40,466 nucleotides of DNA. It comes from Muribaculum caecicola. Its GTDB lineage: Bacteria; Bacteroidota; Bacteroidia; Bacteroidales; Muribaculaceae. Made by a program: the position numbers and the translations under genes. The notes beneath the pieces were generated by a model, which did not search any database, was not told where the DNA came from, and saw only the letters and a list, made by a program, of their open reading frames with translations. Location: positions 1-40,466 of the forward strand of contig SSTG01000006.1 of NCBI GenBank assembly GCA_004801635.1. Reading direction: 5' to 3'. Below, in pieces: positions 1 to 9,768 of this stretch (the first letter of the stretch is position 1; every line of letters starts with the position of its first letter).

Positions 1-28
1 TGATTGCTTATATCGAATTCACGTTATA
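1..28. mobile_element. IS982-family element terminus (left edge)
   Basis: The first 28 bases are the exact reverse complement of 40179-40206, where the same sequence forms the transposase stop codon and the outer end of an IS982-family element. Positions 1-3 (TGA) match that stop codon. Beyond base 28 the two flanks differ, so the element boundary lies at about 28/29. The copy would carry its transposase to the left of the window on the plus strand, unless this is the opposite, inverted terminus. The rest of the element is outside the window. Confidence 0.7.
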
Positions 29-116
29 TTATCGTACCTGATTATATCGTATCGGCGTTAATAATGGTTAATGTTTGGAGTTTTGCGTTGTGGGTTTATT
101 TTTATCATTTTATTAT

Positions 117-124
117 TATCTTTG
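117..124 (+). promoter_or_regulatory. candidate -7 box for DUF4421 gene
   Basis: TATCTTTG fits the Bacteroidetes -7 consensus TAnnTTTG and lies 18 bases before the first ATG of the DUF4421 gene. No well-spaced TTG -33 element is evident, so this is a moderate call. The IS terminus at 1-28 ends about 90 bases upstream and could influence expression. Confidence 0.4.
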
Positions 125-142
125 CAAAAAATAACCGGCTGA

Positions 143-1261
143 ATGATGATGAGGTTTCTTAAAGTGCTTGTTATTATTGTTGTTGTGCTCTTTTTTGCGG
201 GCACTCCGTGGGCCGTGGCCGGTGAGGGGGCCGATTCTGTTGCCGGGCCGGAGCGGAACTGGTTGAGGCAGCTTTATGAAAATGGTTTTAACTTGAACGA
301 TCCGGCGATAAACTATCCGCGTTTTCCTCGTTTGTGTGTGGATGTTTATAATTGGGGAGACAGGACATTTAATTCATACGATAAGGATTATGTTGTGTCG
401 ACGGGTAAAAATTGGAAAGTGATGGCCAAGACCTATAATTGGTCAGAATCGTATTTTATTGATCTTGAGAATAAAAGCCGTGTGCTGATGATTTCCGACA
501 TGTATTCCGACCTTGGTGTGTCGATAAACTTTATGGCGTTGTCGCTAGGCTATACGTTTAATGCCAATAACATTTTCGGCTCGCCTGTTGCCAAACGGCG
601 TATATTCGATTTTTCATTTACGTGCGCGCTGTTTTCCGGCAATGTGCATTCGTCGTCAACTCATGGCGGCGTGTCGATACGCCGTTTTGCAAAGTATAAC
701 GACGGGCACAGCATTAACGTAGGGCTTGACGATGTGAAGCAGACGCGTCTGAACGGCAATGTATTTTATTTTTTCAACCATCGTAAATATTCGCATGCTG
801 CTGCTTACAGCTATTCCAAATACCAGCTGCGTTCAGCCGGTTCGTGGGTTCTTGGTGTGAGCCTTATCCGTACGGATATCGACATTGATTTTTCGTCGCT
901 ACCGCCGGACATGCTGGATGCCCTGCCGCCTAATGCCCCCAGGCACTATTCGCTGAACTATAACGACTATTGCCTGCTGGGGGGATATGCCTACAACTGG
1001 GTGCTGCATCCCAGGCGGTGGCTTATAAATATTACGGCGCTACCGTCGGTAGGTGTAAAGCATTTGCGGAATGTGTCGGTTGACGATAAAAAGGATTTGT
1101 TTGCTGCCAATATAAAGGTTAATTTTTCTGTGGTTTACAATTACAAGGCATTATTTGCCGCATTTACCGGGCAATTGGATGCCGAACAGTATACGACAAA
1201 CAACTATTCTTTTCTCAACGGGCAGGAGTCGCTGTCTATTTGTGTGGGGGCACGGTTTTAA
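143..1261 (+). CDS. DUF4421 family outer-membrane-type protein
   Basis: A 372-residue protein starting with a basic and hydrophobic signal peptide (residues 1 to about 27, ending near AVAG). The remainder is rich in alternating aromatic and polar strands, as in an outer-membrane beta-barrel. Stretches such as YDKDYVVSTGKNWKV and the strand-rich C-terminus ending in an aromatic residue (GARF) resemble the Bacteroidetes DUF4421 family, whose function is unknown. Three consecutive ATG codons (143, 146, 149) make the exact start ambiguous; all give the same signal peptide. It is monocistronic and separated from lysS by 186 bases. It is the first gene inside the left IS terminus and appears intact. 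Barrel topology and location are inferred from composition. Confidence 0.8.
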   Translation: MMMRFLKVLVIIVVVLFFAGTPWAVAGEGADSVAGPERNWLRQLYENGFNLNDPAINYPRFPRLCVDVYNWGDRTFNSYDKDYVVSTGKNWKVMAKTYNWSESYFIDLENKSRVLMISDMYSDLGVSINFMALSLGYTFNANNIFGSPVAKRRIFDFSFTCALFSGNVHSSSTHGGVSIRRFAKYNDGHSINVGLDDVKQTRLNGNVFYFFNHRKYSHAAAYSYSKYQLRSAGSWVLGVSLIRTDIDIDFSSLPPDMLDALPPNAPRHYSLNYNDYCLLGGYAYNWVLHPRRWLINITALPSVGVKHLRNVSVDDKKDLFAANIKVNFSVVYNYKALFAAFTGQLDAEQYTTNNYSFLNGQESLSICVGARF

Positions 1262-1318
1262 GACTGTGTTTAACGAACTTTGTGCCGGGGCTTTGTCTGC
1301 TACTAAAAATAAAATTGT

Positions 1319-1326
1319 TAACTTTG
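1319..1326 (+). promoter_or_regulatory. candidate -7 box upstream of lysS
   Basis: TAACTTTG matches TAnnTTTG, with a TTTG 23 bases upstream at 1292-1295, slightly wider than the usual spacing. A second match, TAAATTTG, lies at 1332-1339. Either could drive the lysS-gpsA-pgi operon with a leader of about 110 bases. Confidence 0.3.
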
Positions 1327-1447
1327 TTGTATAAATTTGGAAGGGTTGGTGTTAAAATTTGACATTTGCTCTGTTTATAGACGCATGGCAAACGTAATGC
1401 CGTAGCCTTCTGTTAATTATGAAACAATAAAAAGACTATAATACACA

Positions 1448-3181
1448 ATGAACCAACTCGAACTTAGCGAACAGGAAATAATTCGCCGTCAAAGTCTGGA
1501 ACAAATGCGGCAGATGGGCATAGACCCGTATCCGGCAGCATTGTATCCTGTTGATGCCCATTCGGCAGAGATAAAGGAAAATTTTAGTGACAGTGAAGAT
1601 GCTCCGCGCCAGGTGTGTGTGGCCGGTCGCATAATGGGGCGCCGCATAATGGGCAAGGCCTCGTTTATGGAACTTCAGGATGCCGACGGGCGCATACAGG
1701 TGTATATCAGCCGCGACGACCTGTGCCCCACAGATAATAAGGATATGTACAACGTGGTTTTCAAGAAACTGCTTGACATTGGCGACTTTGTGGGTGTGCG
1801 AGGTTATGTTTTCCGTACACAGACCGGCGAAATTTCCATTCATGCCCAGGAACTTACGGTGCTTGGCAAGTCGTTACGCCCGTTACCCATTGTAAAAGTT
1901 AAGGACGGTGTTACATACGATGCTTTTGACGACCCCGAACTGCGCTATCGCCGCCGCTATGTTGACCTTGTTGTGAACGACGGTGTAAAAGATATTTTTA
2001 TAAAGCGTACACGTGTATACAATTCCATGCGTTCCTACTTTAACTCGCATGGCTATATGGAGGTTGAAACGCCTATATTGCAAAGTATTCCGGGTGGGGC
2101 GGCAGCACGTCCGTTTATAACCCACCATAATGCCCTCGACATACCCCTGTACCTGCGCATCGCCGACGAACTTTACCTTAAACGCTTGATTGTTGGTGGT
2201 TTTGACGGCGTTTACGAGTTTTCGAAAAACTTCCGTAACGAAGGTATGGACCGCACACATAACCCCGAGTTTACATGTATGGAAATATATGTTGCCTATA
2301 AGGACTATAACTGGATGATGGACTTTACCGAGCGCATGCTGGAAAAGATTTGTCTTGATGTGAACGGTACCACAGAGGTCAAAGTAGGCGACAACACCAT
2401 CTCGTTCAAGGCTCCTTATCCACGTGTTACAATGCGTCAGGCCATACTTGAACATACCGGTTTTGACATTGAAGGCAAGTCGGAGGACGAGTTGCGCCAC
2501 GCCGCACGCGAAATGGGAATTGATGTTGACGAAACAATGGGCAAGGGCAAGCTTATTGACGAGATATTCGGCGAGAAATGCGAAGGCCTGTATATACAGC
2601 CCACATTTATAACCGACTATCCTATAGAAATGTCGCCGCTAACAAAGCGTCACCGCGACAACAGCGAGCTAACCGAGCGTTTTGAACTGATGGTTAACGG
2701 AAAAGAGCTGGCAAATGCATACTCCGAGCTTAACGACCCTATTGACCAGTATGAACGCTTTGTAGAGCAGATGCGTCTGGCTGAAAAAGGCGACGACGAG
2801 GCTATGATTATAGATAAAGACTTTATACGCGCTCTCGAATACGGCATGCCGCCCACTTCGGGAATGGGTATAGGCATGGACCGCCTGGTTATGCTTATGA
2901 CCGGGCAAACAACTATACAGGAGGTTTTGTTGTTCCCACAGATGCGCCCAGAAAAGACCGTGCAGCGCGACAAGCCTGAGGCATATGCCGCCATAGGGGT
3001 TCCACAGGAGTGGGTTGCTCCCTTACAGAAAGCCGGTTTCACAACAGTGGGGCAGCTTGCCGGAGCAAATCCCGGAAAACTTTTTCAGGATTTGTGCGGT
3101 ATAAACAAAAAGTTCAAGCTGGAACTTAAAAACCCTACCCCTGATCAAATTAAAGAATGGATAGCCGCAGTAGAGAAATAG
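1448..3181 (+). CDS. lysS: lysine--tRNA ligase (class II)
   Basis: Charges tRNA-Lys with lysine in the cytoplasm. The 577-residue protein has an N-terminal OB-fold anticodon-binding domain (about residues 55-150). The class II core follows: motif 1 around [18 protein letters not shown], motif 2 [20 protein letters not shown], and motif 3 [15 protein letters not shown] followed by the family ending LLFPQMRP. About 75 extra residues follow motif 3, including [16 protein letters not shown] and ending in EWIAAVEK. They resemble a helix-hairpin-helix extension; I recall such a tail in Bacteroidetes LysRS, and it is absent from E. coli LysS. The gene leads an apparent operon with gpsA and pgi, an order I recall as conserved in Bacteroidales. 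No broken motif is seen. Confidence 0.97.
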   Translation: MNQLELSEQEIIRRQSLEQMRQMGIDPYPAALYPVDAHSAEIKENFSDSEDAPRQVCVAGRIMGRRIMGKASFMELQDADGRIQVYISRDDLCPTDNKDMYNVVFKKLLDIGDFVGVRGYVFRTQTGEISIHAQELTVLGKSLRPLPIVKVKDGVTYDAFDDPELRYRRRYVDLVVNDGVKDIFIKRTRVYNSMRSYFNSHGYMEVETPILQSIPGGAAARPFITHHNALDIPLYLRIADELYLKRLIVGGFDGVYEFSKNFRNEGMDRTHNPEFTCMEIYVAYKDYNWMMDFTERMLEKICLDVNGTTEVKVGDNTISFKAPYPRVTMRQAILEHTGFDIEGKSEDELRHAAREMGIDVDETMGKGKLIDEIFGEKCEGLYIQPTFITDYPIEMSPLTKRHRDNSELTERFELMVNGKELANAYSELNDPIDQYERFVEQMRLAEKGDDEAMIIDKDFIRALEYGMPPTSGMGIGMDRLVMLMTGQTTIQEVLLFPQMRPEKTVQRDKPEAYAAIGVPQEWVAPLQKAGFTTVGQLAGANPGKLFQDLCGINKKFKLELKNPTPDQIKEWIAAVEK

Positions 3182-3201
3182 CCGGTTCTACACCGGGGGA
3201 C

Positions 3202-4197
3202 ATGGTTCCCGGACGGGTGGCCGTAATGGGCGGCGGCTCGTGGGCTACGGCACTTTCCAAACTTATGCTCCAGAATATGCCCGGCATAATCTGGTATATG
3301 AGGCGTGACGACCGTATAGAGGAATTCCGCCAGTTGGGGCACAACCCGGCTTATCTGACCGATGTGGAGTTTCCGGTGGAAAAGATATGTTTCCTTTCGG
3401 ATATAAACCGTGCGGCTATGGAAGCCGACACGCTCCTTATGGCCATGCCTTCGCCATACTTTAAAAGTCATCTGGCCAAACTGACAGTCGATATATCGGA
3501 CAAAAGGGTGGTTATAGCCACAAAGGGAATTATTCCTGACGAGAATATGCTTATTTCGGACTATATGGTTGAACATTACCATGTGCGTCCGGAACATATA
3601 ATGGTTGTTTCTGGCCCGTGTCATGCCGAGGAAGTGGCACTAGACCGTTTAAGCTATCTGACGGTGGCATCGCCGGAGAGAGCTGCCGCCAGGGCTTTTG
3701 CCGAGGTGCTTAACGGAAAGGCAATGCACACGCTGTTGTCCGACGATGTGAGCGGCATCGAATATGCCGGCGTGCTTAAAAACGTATATGCTATAGGTTC
3801 CGGGATTATACACGGACTTAAGACCGGTGACAATTTCCAGGCAATATTTCTTTCGAACGCCATACGCGAAATGGAACGATTTATAACCCAGGCCGTGGGC
3901 GGAACTCGCTGTATATGCGATTCAGTGTATCTTGGCGACTTGCTAGTTACCGGTTACTCGCGTTTTTCGCGCAACCACAACTTTGGTTCCATGCTGGGCC
4001 GCGGATGTCCGGTTCGCAGGGCTATGATGGAAATGGAAATGGTTACCGAAGGATACTATGGCACAAAATGTCTTTATGAAATAAATTCCCAGCGCGTGCA
4101 TGCGTCAATGCCGTTGCTCGATGCTATTTATTCGATACTCTACGACGGGGTGCCGGTGGTGCGTGCCATGAGGCATCTGTCGTCGGAACTTGTATAA
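3202..4197 (+). CDS. gpsA: glycerol-3-phosphate dehydrogenase [NAD(P)+]
   Basis: Reduces dihydroxyacetone phosphate to sn-glycerol 3-phosphate for phospholipid synthesis. The nucleotide-binding loop is [16 protein letters not shown] at the N-terminus. The catalytic-lysine region is [13 protein letters not shown], and the substrate-binding stretch includes LSNAIREM. I chose ATG 3202 (331 residues, [12 protein letters not shown] just inside), which leaves 20 bases after lysS. An upstream in-frame ATG at 3157 would add 15 residues that look unlike the family and would overlap lysS by 25 bases. The GGGSW form of the usual GAGSWG loop is, to my recollection, normal for Bacteroidetes GpsA. pgi follows after 23 bases, so the genes are probably co-transcribed. 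Confidence 0.95.
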   Translation: MVPGRVAVMGGGSWATALSKLMLQNMPGIIWYMRRDDRIEEFRQLGHNPAYLTDVEFPVEKICFLSDINRAAMEADTLLMAMPSPYFKSHLAKLTVDISDKRVVIATKGIIPDENMLISDYMVEHYHVRPEHIMVVSGPCHAEEVALDRLSYLTVASPERAAARAFAEVLNGKAMHTLLSDDVSGIEYAGVLKNVYAIGSGIIHGLKTGDNFQAIFLSNAIREMERFITQAVGGTRCICDSVYLGDLLVTGYSRFSRNHNFGSMLGRGCPVRRAMMEMEMVTEGYYGTKCLYEINSQRVHASMPLLDAIYSILYDGVPVVRAMRHLSSELV

Positions 4198-4220
4198 AAC
4201 CCAATAATCCTTATATAACT

Positions 4221-5564
4221 ATGGAAAAAATTCAGGTAAATATTAATTCCGCACTCAAAGAAATTTCTTTGGAGCAAGTTCGCCAGATTGAAAAGAGCGA
4301 GGCTGCCGCCGCGTTGCAGACTCTTAAAGACGGAACCGGCGAGGGGAATGACTTTTTAGGGTGGCTCGACTTGCCACAGCGCACCCCGCAACACCATCTT
4401 GACGAGATACAGGCTGCTGCCGACCAGCTTCGAGGCTGTTGCCAGTACGTGGTGTCGGTGGGCATTGGCGGTTCTTATCTTGGGGCAAAAGCCGTTATAG
4501 AGGCCCTTAACAACTCGTTCGACGCTTATAACGCGCCTGCACCGGGTTGTCCGAAAGTGCTTTTTGCCGGACAGAATATTGGCGAGGACTATCTGAACGA
4601 GCTTCAGGAATTTCTTCGCGACAAGAGTTTCGGAATTATCGTAATATCAAAATCGGGCACTACAACAGAGCCGGCAATAGCATTCCGCCTGCTTAAAGAG
4701 CAGCTGGAAGCGCAGGTTGGCAAAAATGAGGCATGCAAGCGTATTGTTGCAATAACCGATGCAAAACGCGGCGCTTTGCGCCAGCTGGCTACAGAAGAAG
4801 GCTATAAGACTTTTGTTATAGACGACAACGTAGGCGGCCGTTTTTCCGTGTTGACTCCCGTAGGCCTGTTGCCTATTGCCGTTGCCGGATACGATATAAA
4901 GGAACTTGTGCGCGGCGCTTTTGAAATGCAGGAAAAATGTGCGGAACCTTCCGACGACAATATTTGCGAACTGTATGCCGCAACACGCAACGCCCTTTAC
5001 CGTGCCGGAAAGAAAACGGAAATACTTGTTAACTACAATCCCAAACTACATTATTTCGGCGAATGGTGGAAACAGCTTTACGGCGAAAGCGAAGGCAAGG
5101 ACCATAAAGGCATATTCCCTGCCGCTGTCGACTTTTCAACCGACCTGCACTCGATGGGACAGTGGATTCAGGATGGAGAACGTACCATTTTCGAAACCGT
5201 CATATCGGTAGAAAAGGCGGCTTCAACAACTGTAATTCCAGCAGACGATGCAAACCTTGACGGCCTTAACTATATTGCCGGCAAGCGTGTAGACCAGGTT
5301 AACAAGATGGCCGAGCTAGGCACGCGCATTGCACATGTTGACGGTGGTGTGCCCAACATACGTGTTTCTGTACCGGAACTCAGCGAACGCTATCTGGGCC
5401 AGCTGATATATTTCTTCGAACTGTCGTGCGGAATATCGGGGTATCTGCTTGGTGTTAACCCGTTCAATCAGCCCGGAGTGGAAGATTACAAGCGCAATAT
5501 GTTTGCACTGCTTGAAAAACCGGGCTACGAAGAAGCAACAAAAGCCATAAAGGCCAAACTGTAA
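4221..5564 (+). CDS. pgi: glucose-6-phosphate isomerase
   Basis: Interconverts glucose 6-phosphate and fructose 6-phosphate. At 447 residues it belongs to the short bacterial PGI form of about 450 residues. Visible signatures are [17 protein letters not shown] (SIS domain phosphate loop), [18 protein letters not shown] (second phosphate-binding loop), [19 protein letters not shown], and [14 protein letters not shown] near the C-terminus. It is the last gene of the lysS-gpsA-pgi operon and is followed within 25 bases by a strong hairpin with a T-run. Together with GpsA it places central carbon and glycerolipid metabolism next to a translation gene. Confidence 0.97.
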   Translation: MEKIQVNINSALKEISLEQVRQIEKSEAAAALQTLKDGTGEGNDFLGWLDLPQRTPQHHLDEIQAAADQLRGCCQYVVSVGIGGSYLGAKAVIEALNNSFDAYNAPAPGCPKVLFAGQNIGEDYLNELQEFLRDKSFGIIVISKSGTTTEPAIAFRLLKEQLEAQVGKNEACKRIVAITDAKRGALRQLATEEGYKTFVIDDNVGGRFSVLTPVGLLPIAVAGYDIKELVRGAFEMQEKCAEPSDDNICELYAATRNALYRAGKKTEILVNYNPKLHYFGEWWKQLYGESEGKDHKGIFPAAVDFSTDLHSMGQWIQDGERTIFETVISVEKAASTTVIPADDANLDGLNYIAGKRVDQVNKMAELGTRIAHVDGGVPNIRVSVPELSERYLGQLIYFFELSCGISGYLLGVNPFNQPGVEDYKRNMFALLEKPGYEEATKAIKAKL

Positions 5565-5585
5565 ATAAAATTTTATATTTACCCC

Positions 5586-5627
5586 AAAAACCGTCTGGCA
5601 ATTCAACTTATTGCCAGACGGTTTTTT
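5586..5627. terminator. rho-independent terminator between pgi and the acyltransferase gene
   Basis: An 11-bp perfect stem (CCGTCTGGCAA at 5591-5601 paired with TTGCCAGACGG at 5611-5621) with a 9-base loop is flanked by AAAAA on the left and TTTTTT on the right. It can therefore act in both directions between the convergent pgi (plus) and acyltransferase (minus) genes. Confidence 0.9.
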
Positions 5628-5661
5628 GACATACAAGGTTATGCATAAAGTGTTTTGTTAA

Positions 5662-6699
5662 TTATATGGTGCCGGGCTTTGGTTTGCCGTGTAGTATGCG
5701 CTTGCCAAACGAGAACCAGCAGGCACATCCAAGGGCGGCAGTGGAGACAATTACAAACACAAGCATTAAGGCCGGCGGCAGGCAGAGGTGGTTGCGGTAT
5801 TGCCATGCCAGCTGTATTATGGGCCAGTGAAACAGGTATATTTCGTACGAAATGTTGTCGTTAATTCCGCCCCATGCACCCCATTTGCCAACCATTGAGA
5901 ACCATATTACAAGTGCCGGTATAACCATTGGCTCGATAAAGTATGCATAGTATGGTATAATGCCGGAGCTGCATAATAGAGCGATACATATGGCTATTAT
6001 GGCCTGTTTGTGGCGCATAAAGCGGTCGTAATTCATGTAGATGGCAACACCGGCATAGAAGTATGAAAGTTGTCCCAGCACCTGGCGTGAGAAAATGTAG
6101 TAGAATTCATTGCCGGTAACGTCATACAGGTGGTGCAGCCAGAGGCGGTATGAACATGAAAGCAGGTATATGGCTGTGATTACTTTGTGGCTGTGCCACC
6201 TGGTTTTGTGTACAAACCATACTGTGACGGGTACTGACAGGTACAGCAGCCATTCCACCTTCATTGTCCACAGCGACGCGTTTACCGCCCTTAAAGGGTT
6301 GTTCTCGAACACGCCGGGGAGATCGGGGCAGAGAAAGTTTAGAAAAGCAGCATTGCATGCAACGTATTTCAGCCATTGGGCTGAAATATAATTTTGCCTG
6401 GCATCAGGGTCTGTTGTGAAATACAATAATATTGCGCATGCCGCTATAATGAAGAAGTAGGGCGGCAATATCTTGCGCGCGCGCTTCTTTGTGTAGTATC
6501 CTAGCGAGGGGCTGCGACGGTAGCTGCCGTAAACAAGGAATCCGCTCAGGGCAAAAAAGCCGCCTACGGCATGGTAGCTTGAAACCGGAAGCCAGTAGTT
6601 GGTGCCGAAAATAACGTTGAAATGGTGCACGATAACGGCTAGTGCGAGAATATACCGCACCATGCCCATGTTGTTGTGCCGGTTTATAGTCAGCCCCAT
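5662..6699 (-). CDS. acyltransferase 3 family membrane protein
   Basis: A 345-residue polytopic membrane protein with about ten hydrophobic segments. The acyltransferase-3 (OafA/YrhL) signature lies at the N-terminus: RYILALAVIVHHF, containing the catalytic-type histidine, then GGFFALSGFLVYGSY, then KKRARKILPPYF. Members move acetyl or other acyl groups onto surface sugars or lipids. The substrate cannot be told from sequence, and no polysaccharide locus surrounds it. An alternative start is the internal Met of NMGMVRYI. It starts 15 bases after the upstream unknown gene, so the two are probably co-transcribed. Confidence 0.88.
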   Translation of the reverse strand: MGLTINRHNNMGMVRYILALAVIVHHFNVIFGTNYWLPVSSYHAVGGFFALSGFLVYGSYRRSPSLGYYTKKRARKILPPYFFIIAACAILLYFTTDPDARQNYISAQWLKYVACNAAFLNFLCPDLPGVFENNPLRAVNASLWTMKVEWLLYLSVPVTVWFVHKTRWHSHKVITAIYLLSCSYRLWLHHLYDVTGNEFYYIFSRQVLGQLSYFYAGVAIYMNYDRFMRHKQAIIAICIALLCSSGIIPYYAYFIEPMVIPALVIWFSMVGKWGAWGGINDNISYEIYLFHWPIIQLAWQYRNHLCLPPALMLVFVIVSTAALGCACWFSFGKRILHGKPKPGTI

Positions 6700-6714
6700 T
6701 GCGAAGTTTGAGGG

Positions 6715-7242
6715 CTAAAGAGCTTCAATGCGGCCCAGGCACTCCATCATGTCGGCTCGTGACATTTGCCGTCTTTCCTTGAGCAGTTTTGCAAAGTCGT
6801 GTGCCACCGCGTGCACTCCGGGATGGTTGAATACTTTTTCCAAATATGCGTAACTGCGGTTAAACACGCGCTCTACCTCGTCGCTTTCCAGTGCGCACGA
6901 ACTGCGTCCTTCCTCGTCGAGGCATACCAGAAGCTTTGCACGTGTTTCCTTTGACGGGTGGGTGCCATGCAGCACGTAGCTGCGGCATAGTATGTTGCCT
7001 ATAAGCATGCCCATTGTTGCCTGATAGTGTTTCAGTACGTGGCTCCATGAGTTTTTGGCAGAAATGCGCGGATTGCCGCAGAAGTAGTATTCTGGAACGA
7101 ATTCAAACACGTCGGCCGGGCCGGCATCGAGGTTAATGGCTGCCATAATGTCTTCGGCATTCCATATAACCAGCCCTATGGCCATGCCCGTAATTCCGTA
7201 GCATTTGTCTGATTCGTCGGTATATTTTAATGTGGCAGGCAT
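6715..7242 (-). CDS. conserved-looking hypothetical cytoplasmic protein
   Basis: A 175-residue protein I do not recognise. It has no signal peptide and no membrane segment. It is mainly helical, with cysteines scattered rather than clustered, and the C-terminus (KLLKERRQMSRADMMECL) is a basic amphipathic helix. ATG 7242 is the only sensible start. Codon use matches the neighbours. It sits between the PorZ-like gene (92 bases upstream) and the acyltransferase (15 bases downstream). It could be a regulator or a small envelope-maintenance factor, but nothing in the sequence shows this. Confidence 0.8.
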   Translation of the reverse strand: MPATLKYTDESDKCYGITGMAIGLVIWNAEDIMAAINLDAGPADVFEFVPEYYFCGNPRISAKNSWSHVLKHYQATMGMLIGNILCRSYVLHGTHPSKETRAKLLVCLDEEGRSSCALESDEVERVFNRSYAYLEKVFNHPGVHAVAHDFAKLLKERRQMSRADMMECLGRIEAL

Positions 7243-7334
7243 TTTAAGTTGATAGTAAAAATTAATAACAATAATAACTCAATGTAAAGTTACATTATCT
7301 CCAGACTATTTCCAAAACCTGTGTTCGGCCGATG

Positions 7335-9755
7335 TCAGTTTACGACGAGTATCTTTGTTACTACTTTGGCTTCTTTTTTCTGTGCCCCGTCGCCACCTGT
7401 CGATGCAAACACGTAGTAAACGCCTGTCCGTACCCTTTCGCCTGATTCGTTACATCCGTCCCAGATTACCATGCCGCCCTCCGACCGTGTATGATATAAC
7501 ACGTTCCCAGAGGCATCGGCTATTTTTATCAGGGTGTCGTCCATAAGCCCCTTAATGGTTATCCAACCGGTGTAGTCTGGCTTTACCGGGTTGGGGAAAG
7601 CGTAAACGTCCGACAGGTTGTCTTCTGCCGGGGCTGATGATGAGTTGTAGCATAACAGTCCGGTGGGGGTTGCTACGTATACATGGTTTGAGCCGTTTTC
7701 GCAAACTATGTCGTATATTATGTCGGAACTGAGTATCGAGTTTTCAGATGTGAAATGTTCAAGAATCTGCCGTCCGTCGGGACTGGTGAGAAACAGCCCC
7801 GATGCAGAGGTCCCTATCCATTTCCGGTTGGCACCGTCAACGGCTATTGCTGTTACTGTCTGGTTGGCGAGCAGGTAGTCGGCAAGCATTGTACCGTCGT
7901 TGCGCGGAACCTTTATCCGCTCAACGGTCCCGTTGTCGGTGAGCATAGCCTGCGCATTGTGTATGGCGAACACGCCGTCGGAGGTACCCACCCATACCGA
8001 ACCGTTGAGGTCCTCTACTATGGCGGTTGTACGCATCGGGCCGAATGTCTTGGAGTCCTGGTCGACAAATTTGTTTGTCATTCTGTAGCGGTCGTCGGTT
8101 GTCGTGGCCGTACCGTTGGTGTTGTAGAATACAATATAGTCGTTACCCCAGCCCTGGCTCAGAATTACAATGTTCTTGTATTTGGGGTTTCGTAGCGGCA
8201 CTATGCCTGGGTTATATGTGTCGGCACCGTCGAAATCGGGAATGTATATCCTGTTCCAGTCTGTTTTCTGTATGTTTTTTGCGTGTACCTTTTCAGCCGG
8301 CAGCATCAGGAGCCGGCTTGTCTCGGCTGTCTTGATGTATGTCCAAAGGTTCTTTTGCTGGTCGAAGGCTATGTTCAGGGCGGCGTAGGCATACGACGAG
8401 TCGACAGGCATGTTGCGCCAGTCCAGCTTCTGTTCCATTTTGCCGTCTTTTATTTTGTACATGCCTTCATACCACGAACCCAGGTAGTAGGTAGAGGGGT
8501 CGGACGGGTCTTCCTCTATTTTGAAGTTTGCATAGAGGTACGATACCGTAGGTTTGCGGAACAGCAATTCCTCGGGGGTTATGTTTTCCGCAATCCCGTT
8601 GGCAAGAAGGTTTATGGACCCGTGGCTTGTGTGGTCGAAATTTTCAGGGTAGCGCGTTGCCAGCAGGTTGTACATGTAAATGCCGTTTTGGCCCTGCGTC
8701 ATGCGGCCAAGGCGTGTGTCGACACTGGTGGCTATGGGGCGTATCTGGTTGCCGTCGGGAATATTGAATGTATAGTTTGTCTGGTCAAATGTGCCACGGC
8801 CCAGTCCGTCGCGGTTAACATACCAGAACTCGTTGCCCCGGGTGCCTCCGTTGTAGGCTACATAGTTGTTTATGCGAATTTTTTCCGGTATGCTTATATA
8901 ATGGTATGTGTAACCGTATTCATTGTTTGCTGTTTCAACCAGTATTAACCCGAAAGTGTTGGCCAGTTGCAGTTTGTCGCCGTATCGGCGTATGGCGGCG
9001 GCTCGTCCGAAGTTTAGTTGCTCCCTGATGTTGAATGTTCCGGCGGCAGGGTCTATTTCTATAAAAGACGCTACGCCTGTATCCATCATTCTATGGGTCG
9101 AAACTGCTATGTTGTCGCTGAGTTTTTCCATGTTAAGGGCATAGTGGAAGCCAAGGTCGCGGAACTTGTTCAATTGTGATATCTTTTCGCTTTTAGGAAC
9201 CACCATTACCCGGTTGTTGCATAGCATTACAATGTGCCCTGCCATGCATGTGACAGCGGTTACCTCCTGGTTATATATGCCTGATTCCAATACGGAATGC
9301 GAATCCATATTGTATTTTACCAGTCCGAATCCTGTTGCCACGTACATTACGTTGCCATCGAAAGCAATATCGTTGATGGTTTTGGCGGTAACAGTTTGGG
9401 CATCCTTTATTTCAGACATGTTTACTATACGGCCGTCGTCGTACACAACGTCTATGTTTGCGTTGCTGTATGCCGCTACAATGTAGTCGCGGTCGTAATT
9501 ACGGTATATCTCGGATATGCTCATTTCGCTCAGCCCGGTATTTTTGTTGTAACTGATCAGTTCCTCGCCGTCCTTATCGAAGGCATAAAGGTTTTTGTCG
9601 TTAACAAGGTAAACCATTTTTTTTGTGTCGATGAGCGATGTGGCCGCAGTTGTGAAACTGTTGTAAACCTGCCATTGGCCTATAGCGTGCTGGGCCGGGG
9701 CCTGTGTTGTTGCACACAGGGCTGTAATGAGGGAGATTATTGTTTTTCTGAGCAT
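7335..9755 (-). CDS. porZ: PorZ-like beta-propeller protein with T9SS-type C-terminal domain
   Basis: A secreted protein of about 806 residues. From ATG 9755 it begins MLRKTIISLITALC, a signal peptide ending near TQAPAQ. A series of two-component-regulator-propeller or PQQ-like blades follows (for example GSVWVGTSDGVFAIHN and NRKWIGTSASGLFLTS). The C-terminal Ig-like domain is of the type IX sorting type (YAFPNPVKPDYTGWITIKG to GVYYVFAST). This order matches PorZ of Porphyromonas gingivalis, a surface component of the type IX secretion attachment complex. An in-frame TTG at 9785 was rejected because it would overlap rdgB and precede the signal peptide. It lies 13 bases after rdgB. The assignment to porZ rather than a generic propeller protein is likely but not certain. 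Confidence 0.8.
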   Translation of the reverse strand: MLRKTIISLITALCATTQAPAQHAIGQWQVYNSFTTAATSLIDTKKMVYLVNDKNLYAFDKDGEELISYNKNTGLSEMSISEIYRNYDRDYIVAAYSNANIDVVYDDGRIVNMSEIKDAQTVTAKTINDIAFDGNVMYVATGFGLVKYNMDSHSVLESGIYNQEVTAVTCMAGHIVMLCNNRVMVVPKSEKISQLNKFRDLGFHYALNMEKLSDNIAVSTHRMMDTGVASFIEIDPAAGTFNIREQLNFGRAAAIRRYGDKLQLANTFGLILVETANNEYGYTYHYISIPEKIRINNYVAYNGGTRGNEFWYVNRDGLGRGTFDQTNYTFNIPDGNQIRPIATSVDTRLGRMTQGQNGIYMYNLLATRYPENFDHTSHGSINLLANGIAENITPEELLFRKPTVSYLYANFKIEEDPSDPSTYYLGSWYEGMYKIKDGKMEQKLDWRNMPVDSSYAYAALNIAFDQQKNLWTYIKTAETSRLLMLPAEKVHAKNIQKTDWNRIYIPDFDGADTYNPGIVPLRNPKYKNIVILSQGWGNDYIVFYNTNGTATTTDDRYRMTNKFVDQDSKTFGPMRTTAIVEDLNGSVWVGTSDGVFAIHNAQAMLTDNGTVERIKVPRNDGTMLADYLLANQTVTAIAVDGANRKWIGTSASGLFLTSPDGRQILEHFTSENSILSSDIIYDIVCENGSNHVYVATPTGLLCYNSSSAPAEDNLSDVYAFPNPVKPDYTGWITIKGLMDDTLIKIADASGNVLYHTRSEGGMVIWDGCNESGERVRTGVYYVFASTGGDGAQKKEAKVVTKILVVN

Positions 9756-9768
9756 GGTGTTGTTTGGT

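Noticed and set aside
1436-1843. Antisense frames over lysS and other synthetase genes
   Set aside because: They follow the reverse frames of strongly conserved genes and show no protein-like pattern.
3157-3201. Upstream ATG start for gpsA
   Set aside because: It would add a non-conserved 15-residue leader and overlap lysS by 25 bases; the start at 3202 fits the family.
8283-8948. Long open frame on the plus strand inside the PorZ-like gene
   Set aside because: It is a shadow of the minus-strand gene: composition is Val/Cys-rich, there is no family signal, and the antisense gene has a signal peptide and clear propeller blades.
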